Shown here: positions 11,765 to 23,308 of the stretch, piece after piece | Position numbering within the stretch: position 1 is the stretch's first letter | Layout: each line of letters begins with the position of its first letter | DNA from: Spirogloea muscicola | Lineage: Eukaryota; Streptophyta; Zygnematophyceae; Spirogloeales; Spirogloeaceae | Length of the DNA stretch: 64,000 nt | Direction: 5' to 3' | NCBI GenBank assembly: GCA_009602725.1 | Contig: WELB01000016.1 | Span: 48,461 to 112,460, forward strand | Made by a program: the position numbers and the translations under genes | The notes under the pieces: model-generated | What the model saw: the letters and a program-made list of their open reading frames with translations, nothing else | What the model was told of the DNA's origin: nothing | The model's database searches: none

Positions 11765-13901
11765 TTAGTGCTTCAGACCCTCGTCCCAGCCCCCAAGATC
11801 CCTGCTCCTACTCCTCACAATTTCCGGCCCCTGAATCCTACGCCTAGCAGACTCGGATCTAACACCAGACTTCTGCGGCCGCCTAGTGGACGAGAACATC
11901 CTCGCATAGTAGGGACCCCGTTGGCCTGCACCTTGCTCTTGAATCCTCTCAGGTAGCATAGGAGTCCTTTTTGTGGGCCTGGATTGAGTGTCTGTGGAAG
12001 CAGGGGACCTGTATTCAACGTCATCCTCACTCCAATTCCACTCGTCAGACCAGGCCTGCCCTTGGTCATCGGCATCTCGCCACCGACCTGATTGCCTCTC
12101 TGCCTCTTTCTGATAGTCTGTGTCATACCAAGACCTTCCCTGTCGGGAATGTGCGCGACTATCGGCATTCCAGATAGGCTTGCCTGTCCAAAAGCCATGA
12201 CCTCCAGTAGGTGTCACAGACAAAGCAAGAGGAGCAAAACGGCACACCTTCTAATTCTCACGCTAAGCTTCAAACTGCTCAAATACTTATGTGAGTCACT
12301 AGATCTCGACAGTCTTTACATGCAAGTTGCCATCTTCAACAGGCCATGGTGAAAGTAAAACATAGAGAAGGTCAGAGCGAGAGATGTGAGACTGGAAGCA
12401 TACCTGCAGTATAGAGGAGGACACGCCATACTTGTGCTGCAATGGGCTTCAGGACCTTCATCAGTGTTGGCAGCACCGCCAGGGCAGTGGGTGCAGACAG
12501 GAGCCACCAAGGATGCTGGAGTAGAGCAGGGCCCACGATGAAGAGTAGTGGCACACCAAGGAGGAGCAACGTCCAAGACTGTAACCAGAAAATAAGGTGG
12601 AAGCCAGTCTCATTTCACAGGCAGACTTATGGCCAATTTCAGAATCTGATGCATCTGTAGTAAGCCGCTATGGCAGAAAGCGGATGCAGACACGTGGAGC
12701 TCCACAGGCATAGCCTGCCAAGCAAGCCACTTCAGAGAGCCAGTGCTGGGAGCTCTCTATCATGGCCACAAGGCCTTGGTGAGTGAAGTGTGTCCTATGA
12801 TTATAGCGGTAATCTTCATGTGTATGAGACTGTGCCTCCTCAAGACCAGATTGCTAAGAATGTTCAAGCAGTTGTTAGTTCTTCACACTTCGATCCGGTA
12901 TCACAAGCAATGAAGATCATGGATGAGCAGCTACAACGTGCGCAAGCTTACATTGAAGAAGGCAGAGGAGATTGATTCATAGTAGTAGTCATCACTGGCG
13001 TCATGATCGACGTCATAATCATCCTCGTCCCACTGTGGGACTTGCTGTGCACGTGACCTTGGGCCTTCATCAGAGGAGTCCCATCGACGTTGTTCTCTTG
13101 CCTGTTGACCTGCAGGTGGACATGATTGCCACAGTGCAGGGTCGTTTACAGTCTGGAGCTGACTAGCAGAACCCAGATGAATAGGCACATCGAGCTGGCT
13201 GGATGATACCCTGTCAGATATACGACGTGTGGCACTCTGATCCAGCGCATGCTGCAGGCACATGTTTCACATTTGCGGCGGGGATTGTGTACCTCTTCTC
13301 CTTCCTGCCGAGCTGGTGGAGGTCCCTGCCTCACTGCCACTTCTCCGACGCCTCCAATGCTCGGCATTTGAGTCCCAGGCGCTCGGTCCCTGCTTTGCAC
13401 CCCTGCGAGCAGCACTGGGTCACAACCTTGCCATCAGAGTAAGGAGAACTTCAACAACGTATTGGTGAACAAATCGAGCACTTGTTCATGCTTGGCAGGA
13501 GAAGGAGGCCAAGCAGCAAAACTACAGCAACTCGGCGGAGGCCAGAAATACACCAAGCTGCCCGTGCCTTCACAAGATCCTGCCCACAGTCAGCAGGCTC
13601 GTTCATTGCAGGCAGACCTTTCAGGAGGCACAGGCAGAGGCCCTGCTCACCCTGTGCGGCTCTCGTTACCAGCCGAGCGGCTCTGGCGAGCGCGAACTGC
13701 AGTAGCAGGCTGCTCCGCGCTCGGCGCTGCCGCCTTGTGCAGTTGAGGCTGGGCGGTCCTCCAGAGGCCGGCTCCGCTGCCGGCCGCGCGGCCCCTGCTG
13801 CAGCAAAGTGACGCGCGACGGCTGCGGCTTGCACCGAGGGGCCGAGGGGAGGGCGGCGTCGCGCTGCCGCGGGGGCCGGCTAGGTTGGCGGTGGCCGCCA
13901 T
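11765..13901 (-). CDS. Unidentified protein, possibly plastid-targeted, Trp/Asp-rich with hydrophobic hairpin
   Basis: I do not recognise the family and the exon order is only partly resolved. The start at 13901 gives MAATANLAGPRGSATPPSPR followed by a Ser/Arg/Ala-rich stretch resembling a chloroplast transit peptide, ending at a GTGAGC donor at 13650. Later minus-strand segments look coding: a Trp/Asp-rich part near 13100-12945 (RRWDSSDEGP, QWDEDDYDVDHDASDD, SISSAFFN before a GTAAGC donor), and a strongly hydrophobic pair of segments near 12569-12400 (LLLLGVPLLFIVGPALL, APTALAVLPTLM). A last exon at about 12200-11765 is rich in charged residues and Trp (GFWTGKPIW, DEWNWSEDDVEY) and ends GGWDEGLKH-stop. 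A membrane protein with acidic soluble arms is the best description. The exon between 13600 and 13250 is unclear. Confidence 0.5.
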
Positions 13902-13984
13902 GCCGCGCGCTCGCTGCAGCTGCGGCGGCGCTGACTCCAACTTGCCGGGCCAGCCCGAAGTGCCAACAGCCCAAAGAGAAACGC

Positions 13985-14110
13985 GCTCTTTCAATGTGCC
14001 AGCCTGCGTGCTGCCCGTGCTCTCGCTGCAGCCTCTGGCTTTCGTCAGGAGAGAAGGCGCGCGGTGCGTATGAAACTGAAAGGGAGGCCAATTCTAGCCT
14101 TACAAATGTC
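13985..14110 (+). mobile_element. Retrotransposon tail scrap upstream of the 13.9 kb gene
   Basis: Bases about 14010-14055 closely match the end region of the copy at 54370-54440 (shared string GTGCTCTCGCTGC, then a GCTTTCGTCAGG run). They are followed by a segment with AGAAGGCGCGCGG and GAAAGGGAGGCCA that recurs at about 41660-41712. This is a short fragment only. Confidence 0.6.
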
Positions 14111-14133
14111 GTGTTAACTGGGTAATGAGCTGG

Positions 14134-14439
14134 CTAAGGGGGACACTCATATCCCCGAGTGAGCACATGCACATCTGACAAGCTATACTGAGGCGCCAAA
14201 CCACCACCACGGAAGCCATTAGCCTGGGCTAATGCACGACCAGCACGCTGGTGTATCGCGAGTGCCTGGGAGCGCTGTAGACTCAATGATAGCCGCATTC
14301 TATAGCATGCAACGATGGCTTGCGGGACGCTAGAATGCCCTAAGCTACCCGCCCAACTACGTCGGCGAGCATCGACATGCAGTGCCAGGCGATGGAGGAT
14401 GGAAGACCACTTCGTTCCGTAACCGCCGTATATGTCCAT
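14134..14439 (-). mobile_element. Retrotransposon C-terminal fragment
   Basis: On the minus strand this reads the conserved tail of the element family: YRMRLSLSLQRSQALAIHQR, AGRALAQANGF, then YSLSDVHVLTRGY. The usual stop after GY is lost here and the frame runs on four residues (ECPP). The copy is truncated upstream and is in opposite orientation to the tails that follow. Confidence 0.75.
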
Positions 14440-15300
14440 GGCGCATGAGAAGAAGTGGTCGCCCTAGGGAGATTGGTTTCCGCCAGCTAGTCTTTCGGAT
14501 TTGCGGCTCCTCACTTATGGTTTTTGAGTACTTCATCCTACCCCAGTTCTGAGATGGCCCTTCTGGGCCCGGCAGGCCATCGAGCGGCGGCTGGGTCTGC
14601 CAGGCTTCAATGCTGCCGGCTCCCTCGCTAAGGTAATTCGCATGAGGCTGGCGGTCTCGTTCCAGCGCTCTCTGGCTCACGCAGTCCACAAGCGCGCCGG
14701 CCGCGCTATGGCTTTTTGTGCTTGTTCTTAGTGCTTCCCCTGGCACCTTCCGGTCCTTTGTTCGTTCTTTTTTGGGCTGGCTTTACCAGCCCCTATCCTC
14801 AATGGGCGAGCCCTTCTCTCTGTGGCGGCTGCCTCAGGGTCTCAGCGAAGTGCCTCTTTTCCAGCTTCGAGTTATTCTGACTTGCTGTTTCTCACTCGTG
14901 GATACTGAGCATCAATCTGCATCATTTCGTGTCCTGGCGTGTAGTCTTTCCTTTTCAGCACTATTTTTGTGGCGTTTGGGTATTGTCCATTCTTTTTTGG
15001 GCTGGCTTTGCTAGCCCCTCTTTTTCCATGGGCGAGCAGATTTCTTTCTCTTTGGCACCTTCGTAGGTTGACCACTTTGAACCTTTTCAATTCTGTGTTC
15101 GGGTGACTTATCTTTCTTTCTTTTATCGCAGCCCTTGGCACCCATCAGGAGAAGAAGTGGCTCTTCCAATGGGGGCAAGGGCTGTGAAAAGTCAGCCCGA
15201 AAAGAATTGACAGACGTTCAGGGGCCAAATGACGGAGGGGCCGGAAGAACCACTTCTTCTCATGAGCCACAGCGTTTGGGAGCGAAGTAAAACGATGGAG
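14440..15300 (+). mobile_element. Nested retrotransposon tails with hairpin 3' ends
   Basis: At least three pieces of the same family lie here on the plus strand. The first ends PASLSDLRLLTYGF-stop at 14525-14527. The second reads ERRLGLPGFNAAGSLAKVIR, MRLAVSFQRSLAHAVHKRAG up to about 14733. The third ends SYSDLLFLTRGY-stop near 14911. The 3' tail pieces contain the inverted repeat GGGCTGGCTTTACCAGCCCC (14773-14792) and a near copy at about 15000. A minus-orientation tail piece follows at about 15145-15240 (CAGCCCGAAAAGAATTGAC). The order of pieces suggests insertion of one copy into another. Confidence 0.75.
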
Positions 15301-15973
15301 CCTGTGTTGAGGGGTGGAGGGGCCTGAGTGAAATGTTTAAGCTAGTTTTTAGCAAAGATAATGAGCAACACGAAGCTCTTCCAAAAGGGGGCGAGGTGTG
15401 GAAAATGCGCTGGGCACCCTAGTGGCCACTTGAGTCGCTGTGTGCTTTAGCGGGTTTTTGGCCCTATCGAAGTTCGATCAATCCTCTTCTGGGCTCGCCG
15501 ATCACATGCCATTTCGCTCCTAAATTTGACACTAGAAGAAGAAAGGCCAACGCAACGTCGGGCCGTCCCACGGGGACTCCCGCCTCGTCCCGTGTCCCCA
15601 AAGAAACCAATAGGTCACGGCCACACGTTCAGTCGCCAGGGCACACGCCTTGCCCTCTTCCCACCGCACGTTCGTCACTGTTATCTCGATATATCTTGAA
15701 CCTCCACCGCCGCCGCCGCCACCGCCGCCGCTGCCGTCACCGCCGCTGCCGTTTCCGCCACCGCCGTTGCCGCTTCCGCCGCCGCCGCCGCCTTCCGCCG
15801 CCTCCGCCNCCGCCGCTGCCGCCGCCGCCGTCTCCGCTGTGTCCGCAGCATCAGCACGCCTGCTCTTTCGTCGGGGCCTTCAGGCGCTGCCAAGCGCAGT
15901 GTCGGAGGAGCGTCTGCTCCCGGCCTCGCCACCTGCACGGGCCTTCCCAGCCTCTCAGCCCAAGCGAGGCCGC
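15301..15973. other. 5' flank of CDSP32 with triplet repeat tract
   Basis: The region ends in a long CCGCCG/CCGCTG-rich tract (about 15700-15835) containing one ambiguous base at 15809. The tract is open in more than one frame but its Pro/Ala content is that of a simple repeat. It is probably promoter and 5' leader of CDSP32. Confidence 0.4.
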
Positions 15974-18428
15974 ATGGCGTTGGCCCTTCCCCTGCGCAAC
16001 GCTGCTCCCGGGTTGCGACTGGACGCCGGCCGTCTGCTTCGGCACATTGGCGCCTCGGAGCTAGCTGCAGCTCTGCCATTGCGATGGAAGCACTCTGGGT
16101 GCAAGCTGCGATCAGGATCAGCAGCTGGAGCGACGCTTGCACGCGGGCCTGAGAGGAAGCGCTTCAGGTTGGTCACAGCGCGTCTTACTGCAGTTTATCG
16201 GAGCCGTTAACCTAGAGCACGAAGCCACTCTCCTGGCCTTGATATGCAAAACAAGCAACACTCGACGTGACTTGGTATGCGAAACGCACTCCCGTATCGT
16301 ATCTTACTATCTGATGAGGACATTGCATATGATTGTGTGCACCCGTCTCTTTGCAACACCCTTCGTCCTGCAATTGTCACCTGGCATTACTAAGTTGGAC
16401 AGGGGCTACCCTGTGCCTCTGGGTGGTGTAGAGTGAGATGCGAGGCCGCTGCCGCTACCTCAGCACCAGCAACAAGCCGTCCAGGCGTTGTAGGCACTCC
16501 TTCTGACGACAAAGTCGTTCAGGTGGGCAAGGTTGTACAAATGTAAGATGCTGAAGGGGCAGAGCAGGCTACTGTGGACGTATAGAACAGAGGAGTGGGG
16601 GCGAAGATGCTGGATAAGGTATCTCACAGGGAGGAGGTTGCTTATTGGTGAATAGTGTTCTTGCAGTATGAGAAGAGTGTACGTTAGAGGTGGCACATCT
16701 GGTTGCCTTTGACTGATGTTCTGTCCTGTTGATGCCAATCCCATTTTCTACTATTCTTCAGGTACATAACAAGGACGAGCTTGATGCAGCCCTAAAGGCA
16801 GCTAAGAACCGGCTTGTAGTCGTCGAATATGGGGCAAGGTATGGTTGACATGCTTGAAGATTGTCAAGCTATATTTGTGTTTCAGATGGTGACAATATGG
16901 ATAGCTCAAGCATTGCAGCTCTGCAGCCCAGCTCTCCACACTGCTGGATCTGCTATTGAATTGCCTTTGCATGGCAGGAGTGACTGATGTATCCTGCATC
17001 AGTAGTCGGCAAGAGAAGTTGCTACTCAATGTCTGGTTCGCAAAAGATGACGCTAAGACTGCTGCGCTGTCATGAACGTGTGAACAGCCATAGTGTCAAC
17101 AGCGCAAAGATCTACCCAACAATGGTGGAGATGAGTCGAAATATGCAGGTATTTGACAACTGCAGCTTACAAGCTGTATATGAATCTGATTGCCCATAAC
17201 GCCAACTGCCTTGCTTTCCTTGATCTTCAGGCAGCATCTGCTCTGCCGTCCTGTCTGCTTAGATACCCTGTGCGTATACAGCAGGCTGCCTCATCTTTGG
17301 ACACAGTGGGAAGGTTGCCAAATTTCATAGTTTCTGTGGGCTGCAGGATGTGAAGTTCTTGCTGGTCATGGGTGATGAGTCTGATGAGACCACCCAAATG
17401 TGTAAAGATGAAGGTAAGCGTCAGCCTTTGGTGGTCACCTCTATCTGCACATCCGTCTTTGTCATCAGCTAGATTGCCCTGGCACGTGTTAGTCAGCAGC
17501 CTGTCAAGTGCGCTGAACTCATCTGCATCCTGATTATGTGACAGGAATCGAGAAAGTACCACATTTTGTGTTTTACAAAAATGGGGTCAAAATCCACGAA
17601 GAAGAGGGCATTGATGGTGATATGCTTGTCGGGGATGTCTTGTACTATGGAGACAGTGATGCTCCCATCCACCAGGTTCATTTCAGTGACCCCTTTCTTC
17701 ATACAAAAGAGTCCTGTGCATGCAGTTGTGTAAGTTGCGTGACATTCTCCAAGGCCTAACACAGCATAAACACACTTCATTTAGATCTTTCCAGTACCTA
17801 TCAAGTGCTGCTACTAATGCAATTGCACTCTGGTTTGTGGCAACATCTGTTCAGCTGCATGGTAAAGAGGATATAGAAGCCCTTCTCAAGAAGCATGCTG
17901 CAGATCACCAACTCGTCATTGTGGATGTGAGCTTGAAGAGCTGTGGCCCCTGCGTGAAGGTTCGACTAGCTCACCTCCTGTGCACCTGGTGACACGTTGG
18001 TTGCTGAGTGATAATCGCCGTCTGGCTTCTCCTAGGTCGTGCTAAGATTGTGCCATGAAGGAATCAACTCAAGCTGCTCTACTGGATGTTACCCACGAGC
18101 AGACAGGATACCAAGGCTTGTATATACTCCAGCTTTGGGTACGAGCATATTCCTAGGTGCTAAGGGCTGCTGATGCATGGTTTATGTGCAGGTGTACCCT
18201 GCAGTAGTGAAACTGAGCCGGAAGATGGCAGGTAATGCCGTATTTGCACGGCTCCTTGGTGACGAGAATGAGGCCTGCGAGGATTTGATGCGTGCCTTGG
18301 ACATCAAGGAGGTTCCTACCTTCCTCTTCATCCGCGATGGCAAGTTGTGTGGTCGCTATGTTGGCTCAGGCAGGGGGGAGCTTGTGGGAGAGGTCTTGAG
18401 ACATCTGGGGGTTAGAGTCACTTACTGA
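15974..18428 (+). CDS. CDSP32: CDSP32, plastid double-thioredoxin-fold protein
   Basis: CDSP32 is a chloroplast stroma protein of two thioredoxin-like domains. In plants it is induced by drought and oxidative stress and supplies electrons to peroxiredoxin and methionine sulfoxide reductase. Eight exons join in frame: 15974-16167, 16432-16522, 16762-16838, 17088-17148, 17347-17413, 17545-17675, 17855-17959 and 18192-18428. They total 963 bases, or 320 residues. Exon 1 ([16 protein letters not shown]...) looks like a transit peptide and the mature region may begin near [11 protein letters not shown]. The first domain reads [19 protein letters not shown], lacking a CxxC pair as in plant CDSP32, then [13 protein letters not shown] and [20 protein letters not shown]. 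The second domain keeps the active site [19 protein letters not shown] and ends [20 protein letters not shown]...GVRVTY. An ATG further upstream is possible but falls in the repeat tract. Confidence 0.95.
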
Positions 18429-19949
18429 CAAGCTGAAGTTGATGTGACCAAGCTGCAGCAGGGAGGAAGTATTGTTGCTGCCATACAGCAGAGGCAGCGT
18501 CACAGCATAGAAGTTGTCTATTGAATTGGCACCTACAAGATCTTGCGGCATGTGTGGTGTGATATGCGCCTCACCGCCCCTTCAGCCCCAAGTAATCATT
18601 CAGCGGGCTTGTGCTTAGCTCAGATGTTTGCGGTGCTACTACTACGGTGTCAGATGCCCAGGTGCTAGACCTGGGTCTGAGCTTCAGGGATTATCCTAAT
18701 ATAACCTGTAACCAGTGAAGGGGAATGATTAGTGGGCTGGCCAAGCTTGATCGCCCAATCGTGCCTCAAACTGTTCACATGGACAGTCGACTGCCCACAT
18801 GGGCCACATTGAGTGACTGTCTTTCGCCCATATTCATGTCAGTACCCTTAGATGCTCTTCTGGCCTGCTTTCCTCTGCTTGCTGGAGGAGGTGGCTGCAC
18901 CTCGTAGTTGTGATGGGGACAACTCTTAGCAAGCAAATTGGATGGTCAGCTCCTCGATAGTACATTGTGATCCTAAGAGGTGTCCCATACCTTGACAAAT
19001 TTGATGTATGATCTGCTAGTCATGCTACAGTAAGGGCTGGCCATCCTGTTATTGTAGCGGGCATGCCCCGACTGTAAAGAGTCAAGACAAGACAATGTAT
19101 CTGTAACATAACCATACCAGAAAAGCGTCAGTCAAGCCAATAGACACCTATGCATAGGTCGGCCTGCAGGCATAATCCGTGGCCAGTGTGGCCGTGTAGT
19201 TTTTGTGCTGGTGTATTGCTAGCACATTTCAATACGATACCAACCACCTGCAATGTGCTACAATGCTTAAATCTGCTAAGAAGTTGCTCAGTCTACGTAG
19301 CTGTTGATGCTTTGATGTTGATCAGTCTCAATCCTGTTTAGCACCGAGTCGCTCAGGAAGTTACTAATTGGGATACACAAGGACAAGGATGCTGACTTGC
19401 TTCACGTGGATTATATCTGGCATCGGATTCACGTGGTCCAGAGAGCAGGGATGATCAACTCTTGGCCAGTGAAATCCTGGACTGATAATCTTCTACTTGG
19501 GCTTCTGGGGTGGCACTGTTGGGCTGCCGACCTGTTCTTGATGATACTCAGAAACCATTCACGCTTACAATCATGCAACATAAAGTTTGCAAGGCACAAC
19601 GAGCCAATGAGCCACTCAAATACAACTTCCCGTGGGCACCAGCCCTCAGCACTGTGATGCTCGCGGCAATTTCCGCTCATTCTTCATTCAGTGATTTTGG
19701 TAGGTCTCTGAGCAAGAAATCTTGACGCAACAACGATGACGAGGCAGGGGAGAAAGTGATTGTGCTGAAATGAACCTGACTTATCGTCTGGTGGGGTTGC
19801 TATGAAGACCGAGAGGAAGAATGATGGCTTCCAATGATGGGGCAGGGAAGACTGATGTGCTGAAATGGAGCGTGACTTATCGCCGGTGGGGTCGCCATAA
19901 TGAAGACCTTAATGAAGGTACACCTGAACCTCTCCAACGCACTTAGTTT
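18429..19949. other. Intergenic between convergent genes, with a ~73-base direct repeat
   Basis: No gene is supported. Two imperfect direct copies of a roughly 73-base unit occur at about 19737-19811 and 19838-19911. They share TGTGCTGAAATG, TGACTTATCG, GGTGGGGT and ATGAAGACC. Confidence 0.5.
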
Positions 19950-21738
19950 CTACGACTTCTGCAGTGCCTCTGGCACCTTCTCACGAACAATGCCGAGTTG
20001 GGAGTCATAATCATCGTCCCGCTGCGCCCACTCTGCACGCTTTGCCTTGTCCAGCTCGAGCTCCTCAAAGCTTTTGCTTGTCTCGACTGCGTGCTCAGCG
20101 CCCAGGCTGGCGTAGTTCTCCGCAGACTTGCTGATGAATGCCGACTCCTCGCTGGACAGATTCCTCAGGAACTTTGCCGGGTTGCCGGCCCAAATCTGTA
20201 GGCAACCCAGATTGATGAGGAGAAGCATTCTGCTGGCCAGAAAGCAAGTGGACTTCTAGCTATGACTTCTAGCTATGCCTGCACGCTAAAGAGCCTGCCT
20301 TTGGCTGTTCTGCAGCTGAGCCAACATGCGTGCTCTCACCTTGCCTGACCTTGCTTGACCTCATGGAATTAGAATCATGAGTACAGAATGCATGATGACA
20401 AGATATCTTGCAACCTCTGCAGTGCCTTTGTGCTGGCCGCTGACGCACCTGGCCAGAGGGTATTCTCGTATTTTGAGTGACCAGGGAGCCCGCTGCAACC
20501 ATGGCGCCCTTCTCAACGACAACACCGTCCAGCAGGGTCGCGCCCATGCCTACAAAGCTCTCGTCTTCCACCGTGCATGCATGGAGCACTGCATTGTGGC
20601 CTGTCGGAGGAAAGGAACAAACACTGGCCTGTCAAGCAAGTGGCGATGCGTTGGCTCTTACAAGTCGGCCAGTAATAGCTAGCCCCTGCTGGCATCGAGG
20701 TACTCGTCCTCCACAAGCAAAACGTAGCCAAGGCCTGCCATCAGAGCGAGCAGCACGAGCTGACCAACAGTGACGTCGCTGCCGATGACGGTGGGCGCCA
20801 CGTTGCCGCTGACATTCGTCTTGGCAACGTGCACGATGGTGCCGTCCTGGATGTTGGTGCGCGCCCCCACGCGAATGTAGTTCACGTCGCCTGTGCCAAA
20901 GGGGACCATTGGCTCTGATCAAGACAGGCGCTAGCCAAGGCCATCGGCCAGATGTGGTGCCAGCCAGTCGGGGTCACACTCAGCGCGGCGCTCAAGTGGG
21001 CAAGTCTCAGCCACCGTGGCAAGCTGGAGAGCAGGCCTTATTGGGCTAGCCTGGCCAGTCAAAGGTGGGGGAAAGCATCGAAGACGGCATCCACGAGGAC
21101 AAACGACCGAGTAAGTGGGCCGCACAGCAGCCAGAGATTGTGACAGTCACTCGCAGCGGACTGGCCGCTGCCAAGGCCCTGCGGCGCTGCTAATGCCTCT
21201 GCCAGCCAGTACTTGCCCAGCTGCCGACGCAAACTCATAAGGTGGAGCGGCACGTCTCATTGACACCCACGTTGGTATGCCGTCCGTGCAGGCCTTGGCT
21301 GCTCCGGCGAGGATCGCCACCGCAAGTGCCCGACTGGTGTGGCCAGAGGGGCGGGGGAGTTGGGGCATGGAGACGCACCTCGCAGGACGGCGCCGTACCA
21401 GATGGAGGAGTGCTTGCCCACAGCCACGTCGCCAATGAGCGCCGCGCTGGGCGCCACAAATGCGTCCTTGTCCACCGCCGGCGCCTTATCCATCAGGTTC
21501 ATCAGCGTGCGATGCCGCGACACTGCGGCGGCGACGGCGGCGGCGGCGCTGGAGGCGGTCAGCAACCGGCGGGGCAGGGGAGGAGACGGCGAGGGAGGCG
21601 GCGGAGAGGGCGGCGCTGCTCACGCTGCTCCTTGAAGGCGGTGCTGCCCTGCAGGCGGCAGCCGAGGCGGTCCAGCGCCTGGCCCGTCTCGCGCACCCAC
21701 ATTCCCACCGTGTACAGCACGCGCCCGAGGGACGACAT
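19950..21738 (-). CDS. Gamma carbonic anhydrase, mitochondrial complex I subunit
   Basis: This is a left-handed beta-helix protein of the gamma carbonic anhydrase family, which in plants and green algae forms the matrix-exposed domain of mitochondrial complex I. It starts at the ATG at 21738 with [20 protein letters not shown] and [12 protein letters not shown]. Exon 1 ends at 21624, and the join gives [18 protein letters not shown] as in plant proteins. It continues [60 protein letters not shown], then [40 protein letters not shown] and [16 protein letters not shown], with the stop at 19950-19952. The metal-site histidines expected in HVAK and GHNAVLH are present, so this resembles the active-site-conserving paralogues (gCA1/2) rather than the gCA-like subunits. 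Whether it is catalytic is not shown. Confidence 0.94.
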
Positions 21739-22940
21739 CGCCACGAGCGGCGGTGACGGCGGCGGCGGCGGCGGCGGTGGCTGCGGCGGCGGCGGCGGCG
21801 GCGACGGCGGACGTCGATCCCGTCGTCGTTAAGTAGCTGGCACGCCCACTTGGCAGCGAGGACGACCGTGGTCTCGCAGTCCTCCGTGCCACTGCCTGGC
21901 GAGGGCTTCTCCCTGGCCCTCGACGGCATGGTACTCGAGCTCTTTGCTTAGCCGGGGCTGCCACCACTGCCCAGCACGCATGCTGCCATCGTCCTTCCAC
22001 GCCTTGAACCACTACAAGCACCAGGTTGCCCAGCGGGGCTTTCGGCGACGCCCAGCCATCGCAGCCAGCACCGAGAGCCGGCGGGCCAGTCCCAACAGAT
22101 GTACAGGCGAGGCTCAGATTGGCTTTGTGTGTGGTAGGGGTTGAAACGCTCATTGCCGCTTGCACATGCTGATGCTCGCGCCTAATGCCCTGACGGGATT
22201 TAGCAATGGGAAGTGCAGCTGGTCATCTCTGCCGCTGCTGGCGCTGCTGCGCCGCTGCTTCGCCGCTGCTCGGTGCACCCTTGGCCTTGGCAGGGCCCCT
22301 TGATCAAGCAGGGTTGAAGTTAGTCGGTCAGCTTTGCGCAGGCGGCGAGCTAACTGAGGCNCCCTCCCTCCATCGTTTTCGGCGCTTATGCTCCGCAGAC
22401 AATGCTTCACCGCCCCGCCGACCTGCAGCCGTTCTTCGCGTTGCTTTCAGTCGTGCAAGCTCGGGCCCTGTGACGACTGAGCAATTGACAGCCAGGCCCT
22501 ACGACCGCTCCGGGCCTTTCAAGCAGCCATCATAAGTCCTTCAGATGCCGCGCAGCAGGATCGCATTGTGGCCAGTCCTTACTCAATTGCATAGATCCTA
22601 CATAGAAGGCCAGACGAGCATTAGCTGCTGTAAATGGTTGCGAAACCCTCAGCGCCTGTGTCAAGCGCAGGCGACACCACAGATATCACGAGGAACGACC
22701 GACTCAGTGCGAGCAATTTGTCATGTAATTAATGCCTGGAATTGCATGCCACAACTGACACTGAGCTACCTTGTCCTCATCCATAGATGCACGAGACTGA
22801 CTCCATACGCAGCTGTGTGAGCACGGCTGGTTCGCAAGCAGTTGCATTTAAGACACGAGGCGCAGAGGACGGGTCGTCCTTGTGGTCAAAGTGCTCAGCT
22901 TCGACCCATATGACTTACTGTGATTTGCTGTGGGGCGCAG
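21739..22940. other. Region between gamma-CA and TOM7, may hold the TOM7 first exon
   Basis: The first part is GC rich (triplet repeats at about 21745-21810) and probably is the gamma-CA promoter. A second GC-rich part lies near 22200-22450 with an N at 22361. The first exon of TOM7 should lie here but I could not identify it. Confidence 0.35.
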
Positions 22941-23308
22941 GTGGAGAAGGAGCTGAAGCAGTGGTCCACGTGGTTTCTGAAGAAGGCTAAAGTCGCAACG
23001 TACTACGGCTTCATCCCGCTCGTCATAGTCATTGGAATGCAGGTGAGGGCTGCGACCGAAGGTCGTACTGGTTGCCAATTAAGTGTCGGTCCTTCACTCC
23101 CCTCACAGCTGCAAAAGAAAGGATTGTGATGGTTTTTTAGCAAGCCATTTGGTTGACTTCCATTGCACGCTGTTTGGCAATACCACCTACAAAGCCACTT
23201 GCACCATGCAGTCTGGGCATCTCTGTGACAGATCTTGAGATGCTGCCATTGTTGGCATCACAGACTGACCCCAAACCACAGTGGACGCAACTTCTTGGAC
23301 CAGTTTGA
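22941..23308 (+). CDS. TOM7: TOM7, mitochondrial import translocase subunit (first exon missing from model)
   Basis: TOM7 is a very small subunit of the outer-membrane translocase that regulates assembly and stability of the TOM complex. The exon at 22941-23043 reads [20 protein letters not shown] and [14 protein letters not shown], matching the plant TOM7 core ([20 protein letters not shown]). An in-frame join to 23282-23308 gives WTQLLGPV-stop, like the plant ending SQLLSPV. The donor is GTGAGG after the CAG codon and the acceptor is CACAG. The single membrane helix is [13 protein letters not shown]. The N-terminal residues lie in an upstream exon between 21.8 and 22.9 kb that I could not place, so the start given is a splice acceptor. 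Confidence 0.88.
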
